Shown: piece by piece, positions 33,375 through 41,854 of the stretch
Position numbering within the stretch: position 1 is the first letter of the stretch
Layout: the number at the start of each line of letters is the position of its first letter
Assembly: GCF_028550435.1 (NCBI RefSeq)
Contig: NZ_JAQQKV010000003.1
Span: 62,001-126,000, forward strand
Length of the DNA stretch: 64,000 nucleotides
Direction: 5' to 3'
Source: Asticcacaulis machinosus
Lineage (GTDB): Bacteria > Pseudomonadota > Alphaproteobacteria > Caulobacterales > Caulobacteraceae
Made by a program: the position numbers and the translations under genes
Notes under the pieces: generated by a model
What the model saw: only the letters and a program-made list of their open reading frames with translations
The model's database searches: none
Told to the model about the DNA's origin: nothing

Positions 33375-34036
33375 GACTTCGTGAAACTTTTGATCTCCTC
33401 CCTGTGCGTCAGCATGGGGAGGTGGCATTGGTGAGTATAAGCTCGCCAATGACGGAGGGGGATAACGCGACGGTGATGCCCCCTCCGTCTTTAGCCGGGC
33501 CTTGCCCGTCAAAATCCACCTCCCCATTCGTGCCGAACAGGGAGGAGGTAAACGCGCTCAAGGAGCGTAGCGTTAGCGCAAGTAAAAATCCCGCGCTCAA
33601 GGAGCGTAGCGTTAGCGCAACTAACATTTCCCAAACCTGGATCGGTACGCCCTATCAGCATCAGGCCAGCCTGAAAGGGGTTGGGTGCGACTGTGTGGGG
33701 CTGATCCGCGGGGTATGGCGGGAACTTTACAGCAATGAGCCAATGGCCCTGCCGTCCTATAGTCCCGACTGGGCGGAGGTCGGCGGGCGCGAGGTTTTGC
33801 TGGAGGGCATGGCGCAGCATTTTCGCACTATCCCGCTCACGGCGGCGCAGGCCGGCGATGTGCTGGTGTTCCGCATGAAAGCGGGGGCGGTGGCGAAACA
33901 TGCTGCGATTTTGCTGCATGATTTTGGCGATCCGCGCGCGCAGATCATCCATGCCTATTGGGGCCATGCGGTGGTGGCGTCGTGGCTTAAGCCATTCTGG
34001 CAAAAACAGGCGGTGGCGGCGTTTCGGTTTTCATAA
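33371..34036 (+). CDS. GTA NlpC/P60 peptidase (gp14-like) with repeat-encoded N-terminus
   Basis: 221 aa. The catalytic domain starts only near residue 92 (ISQTWIGTPYQHQASLKGVGCDCVGLIRGVW) with the Cys in GCDC and His in VAKHAAILLHD/AYWGHAVV; it is a cell-wall peptidase at the tail tip. Residues about 9-85 are translated from an in-frame palindromic element (33394-33549) and a 13-residue tandem repeat (ALKERSVSA twice). No in-frame ATG, GTG or TTG occurs between the element and the domain, so translation must pass through the repeat. The first ATG overlaps the gp13 stop (ATGA), the normal coupling of this cluster, so I keep it. Normal family length is about 140-150 aa. Confidence 0.88.
   Translation: MRLRETFDLLPVRQHGEVALVSISSPMTEGDNATVMPPPSLAGPCPSKSTSPFVPNREEVNALKERSVSASKNPALKERSVSATNISQTWIGTPYQHQASLKGVGCDCVGLIRGVWRELYSNEPMALPSYSPDWAEVGGREVLLEGMAQHFRTIPLTAAQAGDVLVFRMKAGAVAKHAAILLHDFGDPRAQIIHAYWGHAVVASWLKPFWQKQAVAAFRFS
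33394..33549. repeat. Palindromic element inside the gp14 coding frame, copy 9
   Basis: CTCCTCCCTG and CAGGGAGGAG outer arms, left stem CATTGGTGAG...CTCGCCAATG, right stem CGGGC-CTT-GCCCG. Both type A halves are complete and the frame stays open through all of it. Confidence 0.9.
33554..33620 (+). repeat. 39-base tandem duplication with 28-base core
   Basis: The unit GCGCTCAAGGAGCGTAGCG plus TTAGCGCAA occurs at 33554-33581 and again at 33593-33620, period 39 bases (13 codons). GCGCT and AGCGC make each unit an imperfect palindrome. A similar unit on the other strand interrupts the element at 31847-32013. Confidence 0.9.
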
Positions 34037-34038
34037 AA

Positions 34039-34164
34039 CCTCCTCCCTACGCAGTGGGGAGGTGCCGAGCTTGCGAGGCGGAGGGGTATTAAGCTGCCTC
34101 TGGCCCCTCCGTCTTTCGTGAGCTTCGCTCACAAAATCCACCTCCCCATGTAATGGGGAGGAGA
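34039..34164. repeat. Palindromic intergenic element, copy 10 (type A)
   Basis: CCTCCTCCCTACGCAGTGGGG and CCCCATGTAATGGGGAGGAG ends; right stem TTTCGTGAGC-TTC-GCTCACAAAA. The right arm ends 12 bases before the gp15-like ATG. Confidence 0.9.
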
Positions 34165-34175
34165 GAAAGGTCTTA

Positions 34176-37100
34176 ATGGCACAGGTTATTTTAAGCGCGG
34201 TCGGCACCTATTTGGGCGGGCCGGTCGGCGGGTTTATCGGGTCTCAGATCGGCGCGGCCATCGACAAAACCATCGTCAATTCATTGGCCCCCACACGCAC
34301 GGTCGGGCCGCGCCTTAGTGGTGTGCGCCTGAACGCCAGTGCTCAGGGCGAGCCGGTCAAGCAGGTGTTTGGGCGGGCGCGGGTAGCGGGCACCGTCATC
34401 TGGGCGGCGGGGTTGAAGGAAAACCGCACTACGACCCGCGCCAGTAAATCATCGCCCAAGACCGAGAGCTTTACCTACAGCCTGTCGATGGCGGTGGGGT
34501 TATGCGAAGGGCCGATTGACGGCATCGGGCGCATCTGGGCCGATGGGCAGTTGCTGGACCAGTCGAAGTACAGTTACCGGCTTTATCTGGGTGACGATGA
34601 CCAGATGCCTGACGCGGCCATTGAGGCGATTGAGGGCCATGCGCCGGCCTATCGCGGGCTGGCCTATATGGTGTTTGAAGACCTGCCCCTGACCGAATTT
34701 GGCAATCGTCCGCCCAATCTGTCGGTTGAGGTGTTCCGCCGCCCCAAGGGTGAGTATGACGATCTGGAAAGCCTGATCGACGGGGTGTGCCTTATCCCTG
34801 GGGCGGGGGAGTTTATCTATGCGACGCAGCCCAATGCCGTCCGCGAAGGGCTGACCGGCGCGCGCTATGAAACGCAAAATACACAGGATGGCCGCACCGA
34901 TTTTTTGGTGTCGCTGGCGCAGTTGAAAGCGCATCTGCCCAATGTAAAGCGCGTTAATCTGGTCATTAGCTGGTTCGGCAATGACCTTCGCGTGGGTGAG
35001 TGTCAGATCAAACCGGGCGTCGAGCAGGCCGTGAAAGTGACTACGCCATTGACATGGTCCGTGGACGGAGTATCGCGCCAAGACGCCTATCTGATCAGCA
35101 CGATTGACGGTAGGCCGGTTTACGGCGGAACGCCGTCTGATCAGACGGTGGTGGCGGCGATTGAGGCCCTGAAAGCCGAGGGTTATGAGGTCACACTGAT
35201 CCCATTTATCCTGATGGATGTACCGGCGGATAATGACCTGCCTGACCCGTACGGAGGCGCGCAACAGGCGGCTTTTCCCTGGCGCGGGCGGATCACTTCG
35301 GCGGAAGATGGTACGGCGGCGGTGACGACGCAGGTCGATCAGTTCTTTGACGGCGACTGGGGCTTTAAGCGCTTTGTGCGCCATGTGGCGACGCTTGGCG
35401 TGCAGGCGGGCGGTGTTGACGCCATTGTGCTGGGGTCTGAGATGCGCGGGGTGACGACGCTGCATAGTGCTGCGGGTGTCTATCCGGCAGTGGGGCATCT
35501 ACGGATGCTGGCCGCCGAGGTGCGCAGCCTTGTGGGGGCAGACACGCAGATCTCCTACGGGGCCGACTGGAGCGAATATTTCGGTCACCAGACCGGCGGG
35601 AATGCGGTCTTTCACCTCGATCCTCTGTGGGCGGACGATCATATCGATTTCGTCGGCATCGACTGGTATGCGCCGCTCACCGATTGGCGTGAGGGCGCGC
35701 ATCTGGATGCGGATGTGGCCGCCGATATCTATGACCCTGCCTACCTCAAAAGCCGGGTGCGCGGCGGCGAAGGCTTTGACTGGTACTATGCCTCAGACGC
35801 GGATCGAACGGCGCAGATGCGCACGCCGATCACCGATGGCGCCTTCGGCGAGCCGTGGGTTTACCGGCCCAAGGATATCTTAAGCTGGTGGTCGATGCCG
35901 CACCATGACCGCATCGGCGGCGTGCGTTCCGTGACCCCGACCGCGTGGGTGCCGCAATCGAAACCGATCCGCTTTATCGAATATGGCTGCGGCGCGATTG
36001 ATAAAGGGCCCAATGCGCCGAACCTGTTTCTTGATCCCAAAAGCTCGGAAAGCCATGTGCCGCCGTTTTCCAATGGTGCGCGCGATGACCGCGCGCAAAG
36101 GGCTTACCTGATGGCGCTGGCGTCCTATTATGGGGAGGCCGCCAACAATCCGCTCAGTCCGGTCTATGGTGGGCGGATGATCAGTGGCATGGAAGTCTGG
36201 TGCTGGGACGCCCGGCCATACCCGTATTTTCCGCAGAAGGTCGATCTGTGGGGCGATGCCGGCAACTGGCGTACTGGCCACTGGCTCAATGGCCGGGTCG
36301 GGGCCGGTGAGGTGCGCAACCTGATCGCCGATATTGCGCAGCAAGCCGGTTTGACCGACCTTGATCTGAGCGAAGTCGAAGGCACCATCGATGGCTATGT
36401 GATCGAGCAGCCGATGTCAGCGTTTGAGGCCCTGTCGCCGGTGCTGTCCTATCTGGGGCTGGAGGTGGCCGAGCGCGGCGGGGGCGTGGCGCTACTGTCG
36501 TCTCGGCATGGGGTGGATAGGAATATGCTGCGGGCCGAACTGGCCTATCAGGATCGTAATCCCGTCATGGCGCGGCGTGATCTGATTGAGGTGCCGGGGC
36601 TGTTGACCCTGCGGGCCTATGACCTTGACCGCGACTATCAGCTTCAGGCCGTGACGATGCGCCATGATGAGGTTGCGGGGGCTGATCGGATCAGCATCGA
36701 TCTGCCGTTATCGCTGACCACCGGTCAGGCGGCTGACCATGCCGATTATCTTTTGTCGGCCCTGCAACGGGTGCGCCATACGGTGACCCTCGATATCGAC
36801 CCGCTCGATTTGCTGCGGCTGGAGATCGGCGACGGGCTTATGCTGGAGGGTGATGTCTGCGCTTATCGGGTGACGGCGATTGAGGCCGGTGAGCAACCAA
36901 GCGCGACCTTGGTGCCTGCTCCTATGGTGCGTGCCTGGCCAAATGCGGAACCGGACGGGGCGACGGGCGGGGCGATCACCCAGCCGATTATGACGGGCCT
37001 GCGTCTGATGGATCTGCCGCCGTTCACCGCTGAGGACAGGGCGACACCGGTGTTGATTCCCTCGGCCTCACCCTGGCAGGGGGCCGATATCTATGTGGGG

Positions 37101-37910
37101 GCGGGTGCAGGCAGTTTACGTCTGCGCGGTCGGGTGCAGGTGACGGGCGGGGTCGGTTATACGCTGATGGCTTTGCCACCACAGCGGGCCCATTGTTTGC
37201 ATGATGGGGCGTTTCTCGATGTTTACCTTGAAAGCGATGCACCGGTCAGTGTGGCGGAATCCGAGCTTCTGGCCGGGCGCAACCGGCTGTGCGTGAGGGC
37301 GCAAAACGGCGAATGGGAGATCATTCAGTACCGGACGGCCCAAATGCTGTCGGCGCGGCACTATCGCCTGAGTGGGCTGATGCGCGGTCAGGGGGGGACG
37401 TTGCATGCCCTGAACGCGGGCGTTGCGAATGGGGCTGAGGTCATCACCCTTCCCGATGAGATGGCCCGCGCCGATATGAGCGCTGATGAAATCGGCCTGC
37501 CACGCCTGTGGCGGGCGGGGCCGATCGGCTTTGGCGGGGCGGCGGCGGGAGCGGTGGATATCACGGCGACATGGCAGGGTTTAAGTCTTCGTCCCCGTGC
37601 GCCGGTGCATGGGCGGGTACGCTGGTCGGGAGATGATCTGCGCATTACATGGCATCGCTGCGCCCGCTTTGGCGGTGATGGCTGGGAAGGTGAGCCGCCC
37701 TTGTGCGAGGAGATAGAGCGCTATCGTTTGCGCTTTTATCAGGGCGATGATCTGCGGCGCGAAATCGAGGTGGGCACGGAAAGCTTCACCTATCCGGCGG
37801 CGTGGCGAGAGGCTGATTTTCCGAGCGGGTTTGATAGCGACAGTCACCTTGATATCGCGCAAAAGTCACAAATCTATGGATGGGGTTTGCGGCTCAAGTT
37901 GACCTTATGA
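34176..37910 (+). CDS. GTA large tail fibre/hub protein (gp15-like)
   Basis: 1244 aa, the largest GTA protein. Residues 1-60 are Gly/Ala-rich (VGTYLGGPVGGFIGSQIGAAIDKT). A TIM-barrel domain homologous to glycoside hydrolases follows (GDWGFKRFVRHVATLGVQAGGVDAIVLGSEMRGVT, ISYGADWSEYFGH, IDFVGIDWYAPLTDWR, IRFIEYGCGAIDKGPNAPNLF, MEVWCWDARPYPYFP). The C-terminal half contains the phage-tail putative domain with LRAYDLDRDYQLQAV and RHYRLSGLMRGQGGT. This is the RcGTA gp15 'megatron' order; it penetrates the recipient envelope. Start ATG with AAAGG upstream. It ends the cluster; no terminator is obvious in the 54 bases to the next gene. Confidence 0.95.
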   Translation: MAQVILSAVGTYLGGPVGGFIGSQIGAAIDKTIVNSLAPTRTVGPRLSGVRLNASAQGEPVKQVFGRARVAGTVIWAAGLKENRTTTRASKSSPKTESFTYSLSMAVGLCEGPIDGIGRIWADGQLLDQSKYSYRLYLGDDDQMPDAAIEAIEGHAPAYRGLAYMVFEDLPLTEFGNRPPNLSVEVFRRPKGEYDDLESLIDGVCLIPGAGEFIYATQPNAVREGLTGARYETQNTQDGRTDFLVSLAQLKAHLPNVKRVNLVISWFGNDLRVGECQIKPGVEQAVKVTTPLTWSVDGVSRQDAYLISTIDGRPVYGGTPSDQTVVAAIEALKAEGYEVTLIPFILMDVPADNDLPDPYGGAQQAAFPWRGRITSAEDGTAAVTTQVDQFFDGDWGFKRFVRHVATLGVQAGGVDAIVLGSEMRGVTTLHSAAGVYPAVGHLRMLAAEVRSLVGADTQISYGADWSEYFGHQTGGNAVFHLDPLWADDHIDFVGIDWYAPLTDWREGAHLDADVAADIYDPAYLKSRVRGGEGFDWYYASDADRTAQMRTPITDGAFGEPWVYRPKDILSWWSMPHHDRIGGVRSVTPTAWVPQSKPIRFIEYGCGAIDKGPNAPNLFLDPKSSESHVPPFSNGARDDRAQRAYLMALASYYGEAANNPLSPVYGGRMISGMEVWCWDARPYPYFPQKVDLWGDAGNWRTGHWLNGRVGAGEVRNLIADIAQQAGLTDLDLSEVEGTIDGYVIEQPMSAFEALSPVLSYLGLEVAERGGGVALLSSRHGVDRNMLRAELAYQDRNPVMARRDLIEVPGLLTLRAYDLDRDYQLQAVTMRHDEVAGADRISIDLPLSLTTGQAADHADYLLSALQRVRHTVTLDIDPLDLLRLEIGDGLMLEGDVCAYRVTAIEAGEQPSATLVPAPMVRAWPNAEPDGATGGAITQPIMTGLRLMDLPPFTAEDRATPVLIPSASPWQGADIYVGAGAGSLRLRGRVQVTGGVGYTLMALPPQRAHCLHDGAFLDVYLESDAPVSVAESELLAGRNRLCVRAQNGEWEIIQYRTAQMLSARHYRLSGLMRGQGGTLHALNAGVANGAEVITLPDEMARADMSADEIGLPRLWRAGPIGFGGAAAGAVDITATWQGLSLRPRAPVHGRVRWSGDDLRITWHRCARFGGDGWEGEPPLCEEIERYRLRFYQGDDLRREIEVGTESFTYPAAWREADFPSGFDSDSHLDIAQKSQIYGWGLRLKLTL

Positions 37911-37964
37911 CCTAAAGCGCCTAGCACACCCCTCGCAATAGTGTTTTTAGTGTCCGGAGGCGGT

Positions 37965-38930
37965 GTGGCCACAGATCCTTATTCTGAATTGGGCGTCAAG
38001 CGTGACGCCAGTGCCGATGATATCCAGAAGGCGTTTCGCAAGCTGGCTAAGGAACTGCACCCTGACCGCAACCCCGGCAACAAGGTCGCCGAGGAGCGCT
38101 TTAAGCGCGTCAGTGGCGCCTTTGATTTCCTGAAAGACCCGGAAAAACGCAAGAAGTTCGACCGCGGGGAAATTGACGCCGATGGCCGCGAGACCTTCCG
38201 TCGGGCAGGCGGAGGCTTTGGCGGGGGTACGGGCGGGGCGTCCGGTGCCTATGGCCCCGGTGGCGCGCGCGGCAGCTTTGACGGCGTTGATCTGAACGAT
38301 ATTTTCGATATGTTCGGTGGCGGCAGCCGCGGTAGCGCAGGCGCAGGTTTTGGCGGGTTTGGCGGCGGTCAAACGCAACCCACCAAGGGCGCTGACCTCA
38401 AAGTCCGGCTCGATGTCGATCTGATGGACACGATTGTTGGCAATACCCGCCGGGTGCTGTTTTCCGATGGCCGCACGGTCGATGTTAACATCCCAAAGGG
38501 CACCAAGGATGGCGCGACCCTGCGTCTGAAAGGCCAGGGGGCACCATCACCCACGGGGCGCGGGCCTTCGGGCGATGCGCTGGTCGAAATCCGCGTCAAT
38601 GCCCACCCGATTTTCCGTCCCGATGGCTCTGACCTGCATATGGATTTGTTTGTCTCCATCCCGGATGCCGTGCTGGGTGGTAAGGTGCAGGCCAATACCC
38701 CTGACGGGCCGGTTAATGTCAGTCTGGCTAAGGGCAGTAATTCCGGCGGCGTATTGCGCCTGAAAGGTCGCGGCGGGCTGGATGCCAAGACCGGTCAGCG
38801 CGGTGATCTGTTTGCGCATATAGTGGTCGCTTTACCGGATGCGATCGACGATGATCTGGTCAAATTCTGTGAGGACTGGCGCAAAGACGGCGGCTATGTG
38901 CCGTCGGTTACCGCGTTTAAGCGAAAATAA
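37965..38930 (+). CDS. DnaJ-class chaperone, CbpA-like
   Basis: 321 aa. J domain at the start (YSELGVKRDASADDIQKAFRKLAKELHPDRNPGN with HPD motif), Gly/Phe-rich linker (GGGFGGGTGGASG...GGGSRGSAGAGFGGFGGG), then two C-terminal beta domains (LKVRLDVDLMDTIVGNTRRVLF, PSPTGRGPSGDALVEIRVNAHPIFRPDGSDLHMDL). There is no CxxCxGxG zinc finger, so it is of the CbpA type. Start GTG at 37965 has GGAGG four bases upstream; a GTG at 37941 in frame is less likely. Same direction as the GTA genes but probably not part of them. Confidence 0.9.
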   Translation: MATDPYSELGVKRDASADDIQKAFRKLAKELHPDRNPGNKVAEERFKRVSGAFDFLKDPEKRKKFDRGEIDADGRETFRRAGGGFGGGTGGASGAYGPGGARGSFDGVDLNDIFDMFGGGSRGSAGAGFGGFGGGQTQPTKGADLKVRLDVDLMDTIVGNTRRVLFSDGRTVDVNIPKGTKDGATLRLKGQGAPSPTGRGPSGDALVEIRVNAHPIFRPDGSDLHMDLFVSIPDAVLGGKVQANTPDGPVNVSLAKGSNSGGVLRLKGRGGLDAKTGQRGDLFAHIVVALPDAIDDDLVKFCEDWRKDGGYVPSVTAFKRK

Positions 38931-38980
38931 TGTAAAGAACTCCTCCTATTGGAGGCATAGCTATTTTTTACGCGCTAAAC

Positions 38981-39138
38981 CCCTCCCCTAATTTTAGGGG
39001 AGGATGTCACGGAGTGACAGGTGGGGTTATATAGCGGCGGTTTTAACCCCACCTTCCGGTCTGACATAATGATGCTCTATCGCTTCGCTACTTGAGAGCT
39101 TCAGACCTCCCTCCTCCCCTGCAACAGGGGAGGTTCTA
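38981..39138. repeat. Two palindromic elements, copy 11 (type B tail to tail)
   Basis: 38981-39030: CCCCTCCCCTAA-TTTTAGGGGAGG, stem TGTCA-CGGAG-TGACA, then GGTGGGGTTA. 39052-39138: TTAACCCCACC, stem GGTCTGA...TCAGACC enclosing an extra hairpin region, then CCTCCCCTG-CAA-CAGGGGAGG. Together with flanking sequence they fill the 285 bases between the DnaJ-like and PepSY genes; no other feature seen. Confidence 0.87.
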
Positions 39139-39215
39139 AGGGTATACCGTAAATAAAGCTTTTATGCTTGTCTCGTTCAGATAAGGTTCAGGTGTTCGGG
39201 GGTATCAATGACGCT

Positions 39216-39572
39216 ATGAAACAGGCAGTTACCATCTTGTGTGCGGTTTTGGCCATTGGCTTGCCCTCTGCGGGACAGGCGCAATCGGTGCGTCTTGAGG
39301 TGTCCGCCGCCGCGCCGTTTCTGCTGGCCCAGAACAATGACCGCCGTGACCGCGATCGTGGCCGCGATGAACGCAGCCGCGACAATAAGGACAATGAACC
39401 GCGCCGCGATGACCGTCTGAACCGCGCTATCGCCATCGCCCAGTCTCGTGGCCGCGTGCTTGATGCCGGGCCTGAAAAAGGTGCCATTTTCTGGGTACGG
39501 GTGGCGACTGAGCGGGGCCGCGTGGATTTTCTGGTCGATACCAATTCCGGCCGTATAGTGGGTGAACGATAA
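39216..39572 (+). CDS. Secreted PepSY-domain protein
   Basis: 118 aa. Signal peptide MKQAVTILCAVLAIGLPSAGQA, a highly charged Arg/Asp spacer (NNDRRDRDRGRDERSRDNKDNEPRRDD), then a single PepSY-like module: LNRAIAIAQSRGRVLDAGPEKGAIFWVRVATERGRVDFLVDTNSGRIV. Such proteins are often encoded with PhoP/PhoQ-type pairs and restrain proteases or the sensor. Its stop overlaps the response regulator ATG by one base (TAATG), so it shares an operon with the pair that follows. I start at 39216 because it gives the signal peptide. Confidence 0.85.
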   Translation: MKQAVTILCAVLAIGLPSAGQAQSVRLEVSAAAPFLLAQNNDRRDRDRGRDERSRDNKDNEPRRDDRLNRAIAIAQSRGRVLDAGPEKGAIFWVRVATERGRVDFLVDTNSGRIVGER

Positions 39573-40252
39573 TGCGCATACTTCTGGCCGAAGACGATCC
39601 CGACCTGTCACGTCAGCTTAAAACCTCATTGCAGGACGCGGGCTATGTGGTCGATCACGCCCCGGACGGCGAAGAAGCGCATTTTCTGGGCGATACTGAG
39701 CCCTATGACTGCGTGATCCTGGATCTGGGCCTGCCCAAGATTGACGGCGTGTCGGTGCTGGAGAAATGGCGCCGCGACGGCAAGACCACGCCGGTGCTGA
39801 TCCTGACGGCGCGCGGGGCGTGGAGCGATAAGGTGTCGGGCTTTGATGCCGGCGCCGATGATTATCTGACTAAGCCGTTCCATACCGAAGAACTGCTGGC
39901 GCGCTTGCGGGCGCTGGTGCGCCGCGCCGCCGGTCATGCCCAGCCGCTGCTGATCTGCGGTGGCGTGCGGCTGGATCCACGGGCGGCGCGGGCGTCGGTC
40001 AATGGTGAGCCGCTGCGGCTGACGTCATTGGAATACCGGCTTTTGCATTATCTGATGATGCACCAGAACCGGGTCATTTCGCGCACCGAGCTGGTCGAGC
40101 ACCTCTATGATCAGGATTTCGACCGCGACTCCAACACCATCGAAGTGTTCATGGGCCGCCTGCGCAAGAAAATCGGCACTGACCGGATCGAGACCGTGCG
40201 CGGCTTAGGCTACCGGCTGAAACCGCTGGCCGATGAGGTCGCCGACCTGTGA
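39572..40252 (+). CDS. OmpR/PhoP-family response regulator
   Basis: 226 aa. Receiver: MRILLAEDDPDLSRQL, phospho-acceptor Asp in YDCVILDLGLPKIDG, Thr in LILTARGAWSDKV and Lys in DDYLTKPFH. Winged helix of OmpR type: LTSLEYRLLHYLMMHQNRVISRTELVEHLYDQDFDRDSNTIEVFMGRLRKKIG, RTVRGLGYRLK-like ending. Couples to the kinase by a GTGA overlap. Confidence 0.94.
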   Translation: MRILLAEDDPDLSRQLKTSLQDAGYVVDHAPDGEEAHFLGDTEPYDCVILDLGLPKIDGVSVLEKWRRDGKTTPVLILTARGAWSDKVSGFDAGADDYLTKPFHTEELLARLRALVRRAAGHAQPLLICGGVRLDPRAARASVNGEPLRLTSLEYRLLHYLMMHQNRVISRTELVEHLYDQDFDRDSNTIEVFMGRLRKKIGTDRIETVRGLGYRLKPLADEVADL

Positions 40253-41676
40253 GCAATGCTGGCTGGTTATGGCTGAAGCGCAAGGTGTTCTGGGCAGACC
40301 GGAACGCAGCGCCGGGGTCTCTGGTCGGGCATCTGATCCGGTTGGCCAGCGTGTGGTTTATTCTGGCGCTGGTCGTCACCTCCGTCACCCTGACCGGCTT
40401 TTTCCATCAGGCCCAGCTTGAGCGCTTTCAGCAGAATGTCGGGCAGTTAGCCGACAATCTATATTCCGATACCGACCTTGATATGGACGGCAAAATCGTG
40501 CCGCCAAGCTTTTTCGATACCCGCACCCAGCGCGTCTATTCCGGTCTTTACTGGCAGGTCAGCGAAGTGGGCGCAAACGGTGAGGTGACTGTGCAATCGC
40601 GCTCGCGCTCGCTGTGGAACGATGACATTGCTGTGCCGGCCAATGTGTTGTCGGATATTCGCGCCAGTTCTGGTGCGGCGTCATTTTACGATGTGACGGG
40701 GCCGCAAGGCGCACCGCTGCGGGCCGCCGCCATCTATACCCTGATCAAGGGGCGGGCCTTTGTGTTTGTGGCCGCCGAAGACCGTACACCGATGGATGCC
40801 GGGGTGCGCCGGTTCGGGTTTTTGATTGCCATAGCTATGGTCATTCTGGCGCTGGGGTCGCTGGCGGCGATCTTCCTTCAGGTGCGGATTGGTTTGCGTC
40901 CACTGTTTAAGCTGACTGGCGAAATCCATGATGTGCGCGAAGGGCGCAAGGTGCGCCTCGATGGCCGGTATCCGACGGAAATCATGCCGGTTGCTAATCA
41001 GATCAACGGCTTTCTGGATAGCAATCAGGAGGTGCTGGAGCGGCAGCGCACCCATGTCGGCAATCTGGCCCACGCGCTTAAAACGCCGCTGTCGGTGCTG
41101 TTGAGTTCGTCGCAGGACGCCGATGAAAATCTGCCCGATATTGTCCGCCGTCAGACCGAGACCATGCGGGGTCAGGTCGATCATCACCTCAGACGGGCGC
41201 GGGCGGCGGCACGGTCTCAGACGATGGGGGAGCGCACACCGATTGAGCCGGTGCTGGATGAACTGGCGGTGACGCTGGAGCAGGTGTTCCGCGACAAGGA
41301 TGTGGTCATCGACTGGCGCGCGCCGGAGGATCTGGCGTTTCGCGGTGAGAAACAGGATTTTCAGGAAATTATCGGCAATCTGATTGAGAACGCCTGCATC
41401 TGGTGCCGCAAAAATATCCGCGTGACGGCGGTGGCTGAGGCGGACGTGCCGTTTATGACAGTCACCGTTGAGGACGACGGCCCCGGCATGCCGGAGGGGC
41501 GTTATGATGAGGTTCTGAAACGCGGCGCGCGGCTGGACGAAAGCGCACCGGGATCGGGTCTGGGGTTGAGCATTGTCGATGAACTGGTGCGAGCTTACGG
41601 CGGGGAATTGACGTTTGATCGCGCCACGATCGGCGGGCTTAAGGTAACGCTGAAACTGCCGTTGGGGCGGGTTTAG
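40249..41676 (+). CDS. Sensor histidine kinase, PhoQ-like
   Basis: 475 aa from a GTG that overlaps the regulator stop. Two membrane helices (about 27-50, LIRLASVWFILALVVTSVTLTG; and 172-195, FGFLIAIAMVILALGSLAAIF) around a periplasmic region, then HAMP-like linker, H-box GNLAHALKTPLSVLLSS, N-box IIGNLIENACIWCRK, G1 VEDDGPGMPEGR, G2 APGSGLGLSIVDELVRAYGG. The HALKTPLSVL box is the PhoQ-type variant. With the PepSY protein it forms an envelope-stress-like or cation-sensing operon; the signal is unknown. Confidence 0.93.
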   Translation: MSNAGWLWLKRKVFWADRNAAPGSLVGHLIRLASVWFILALVVTSVTLTGFFHQAQLERFQQNVGQLADNLYSDTDLDMDGKIVPPSFFDTRTQRVYSGLYWQVSEVGANGEVTVQSRSRSLWNDDIAVPANVLSDIRASSGAASFYDVTGPQGAPLRAAAIYTLIKGRAFVFVAAEDRTPMDAGVRRFGFLIAIAMVILALGSLAAIFLQVRIGLRPLFKLTGEIHDVREGRKVRLDGRYPTEIMPVANQINGFLDSNQEVLERQRTHVGNLAHALKTPLSVLLSSSQDADENLPDIVRRQTETMRGQVDHHLRRARAAARSQTMGERTPIEPVLDELAVTLEQVFRDKDVVIDWRAPEDLAFRGEKQDFQEIIGNLIENACIWCRKNIRVTAVAEADVPFMTVTVEDDGPGMPEGRYDEVLKRGARLDESAPGSGLGLSIVDELVRAYGGELTFDRATIGGLKVTLKLPLGRV

Positions 41677-41681
41677 ACTTA

Positions 41682-41820
41682 TACTCCCCCAACTTGTTGG
41701 GGGAGGTGGATCGGTGCGCAGCGACGAGACGGAGGGGGGCGCCGCCGTTGGCCCCCACCACAACATCTCATCGCTACGCGATTTCGTGTGGTCCCCCTCC
41801 CCAACAAGTTGGGGAGGTAT
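41682..41820. repeat. Palindromic intergenic element, copy 12
   Basis: ACTCCCCCAACTTGTTGGGGGAGG at the left and CCTCCCCAACAAGTTGGGGAGG at the right, with GGATCGG...CGACGAGACGG between. The right 73 bases are nearly identical to 42690-42764, so the gene 41855-42511 is flanked by direct copies. Confidence 0.9.
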
Positions 41821-41854
41821 GATAGGGTAGGCTTAGAGATTCGGAGGGGGAAGT

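Noticed and set aside
33554-33620. Repeats spaced by a short stretch, CRISPR-like at first sight
   Set aside because: Only two units, 11-base spacing, and translated in frame; no cas genes.
34500-35498. 332-codon minus-strand open frame opposite the gp15-like gene
   Set aside because: Arg/His/Gln-rich shadow of a well-matched plus-strand protein.
40681-41766. 361-codon minus-strand open frame opposite the PhoQ-like kinase
   Set aside because: Shadow of a gene with all kinase boxes; it also runs into a palindromic element.
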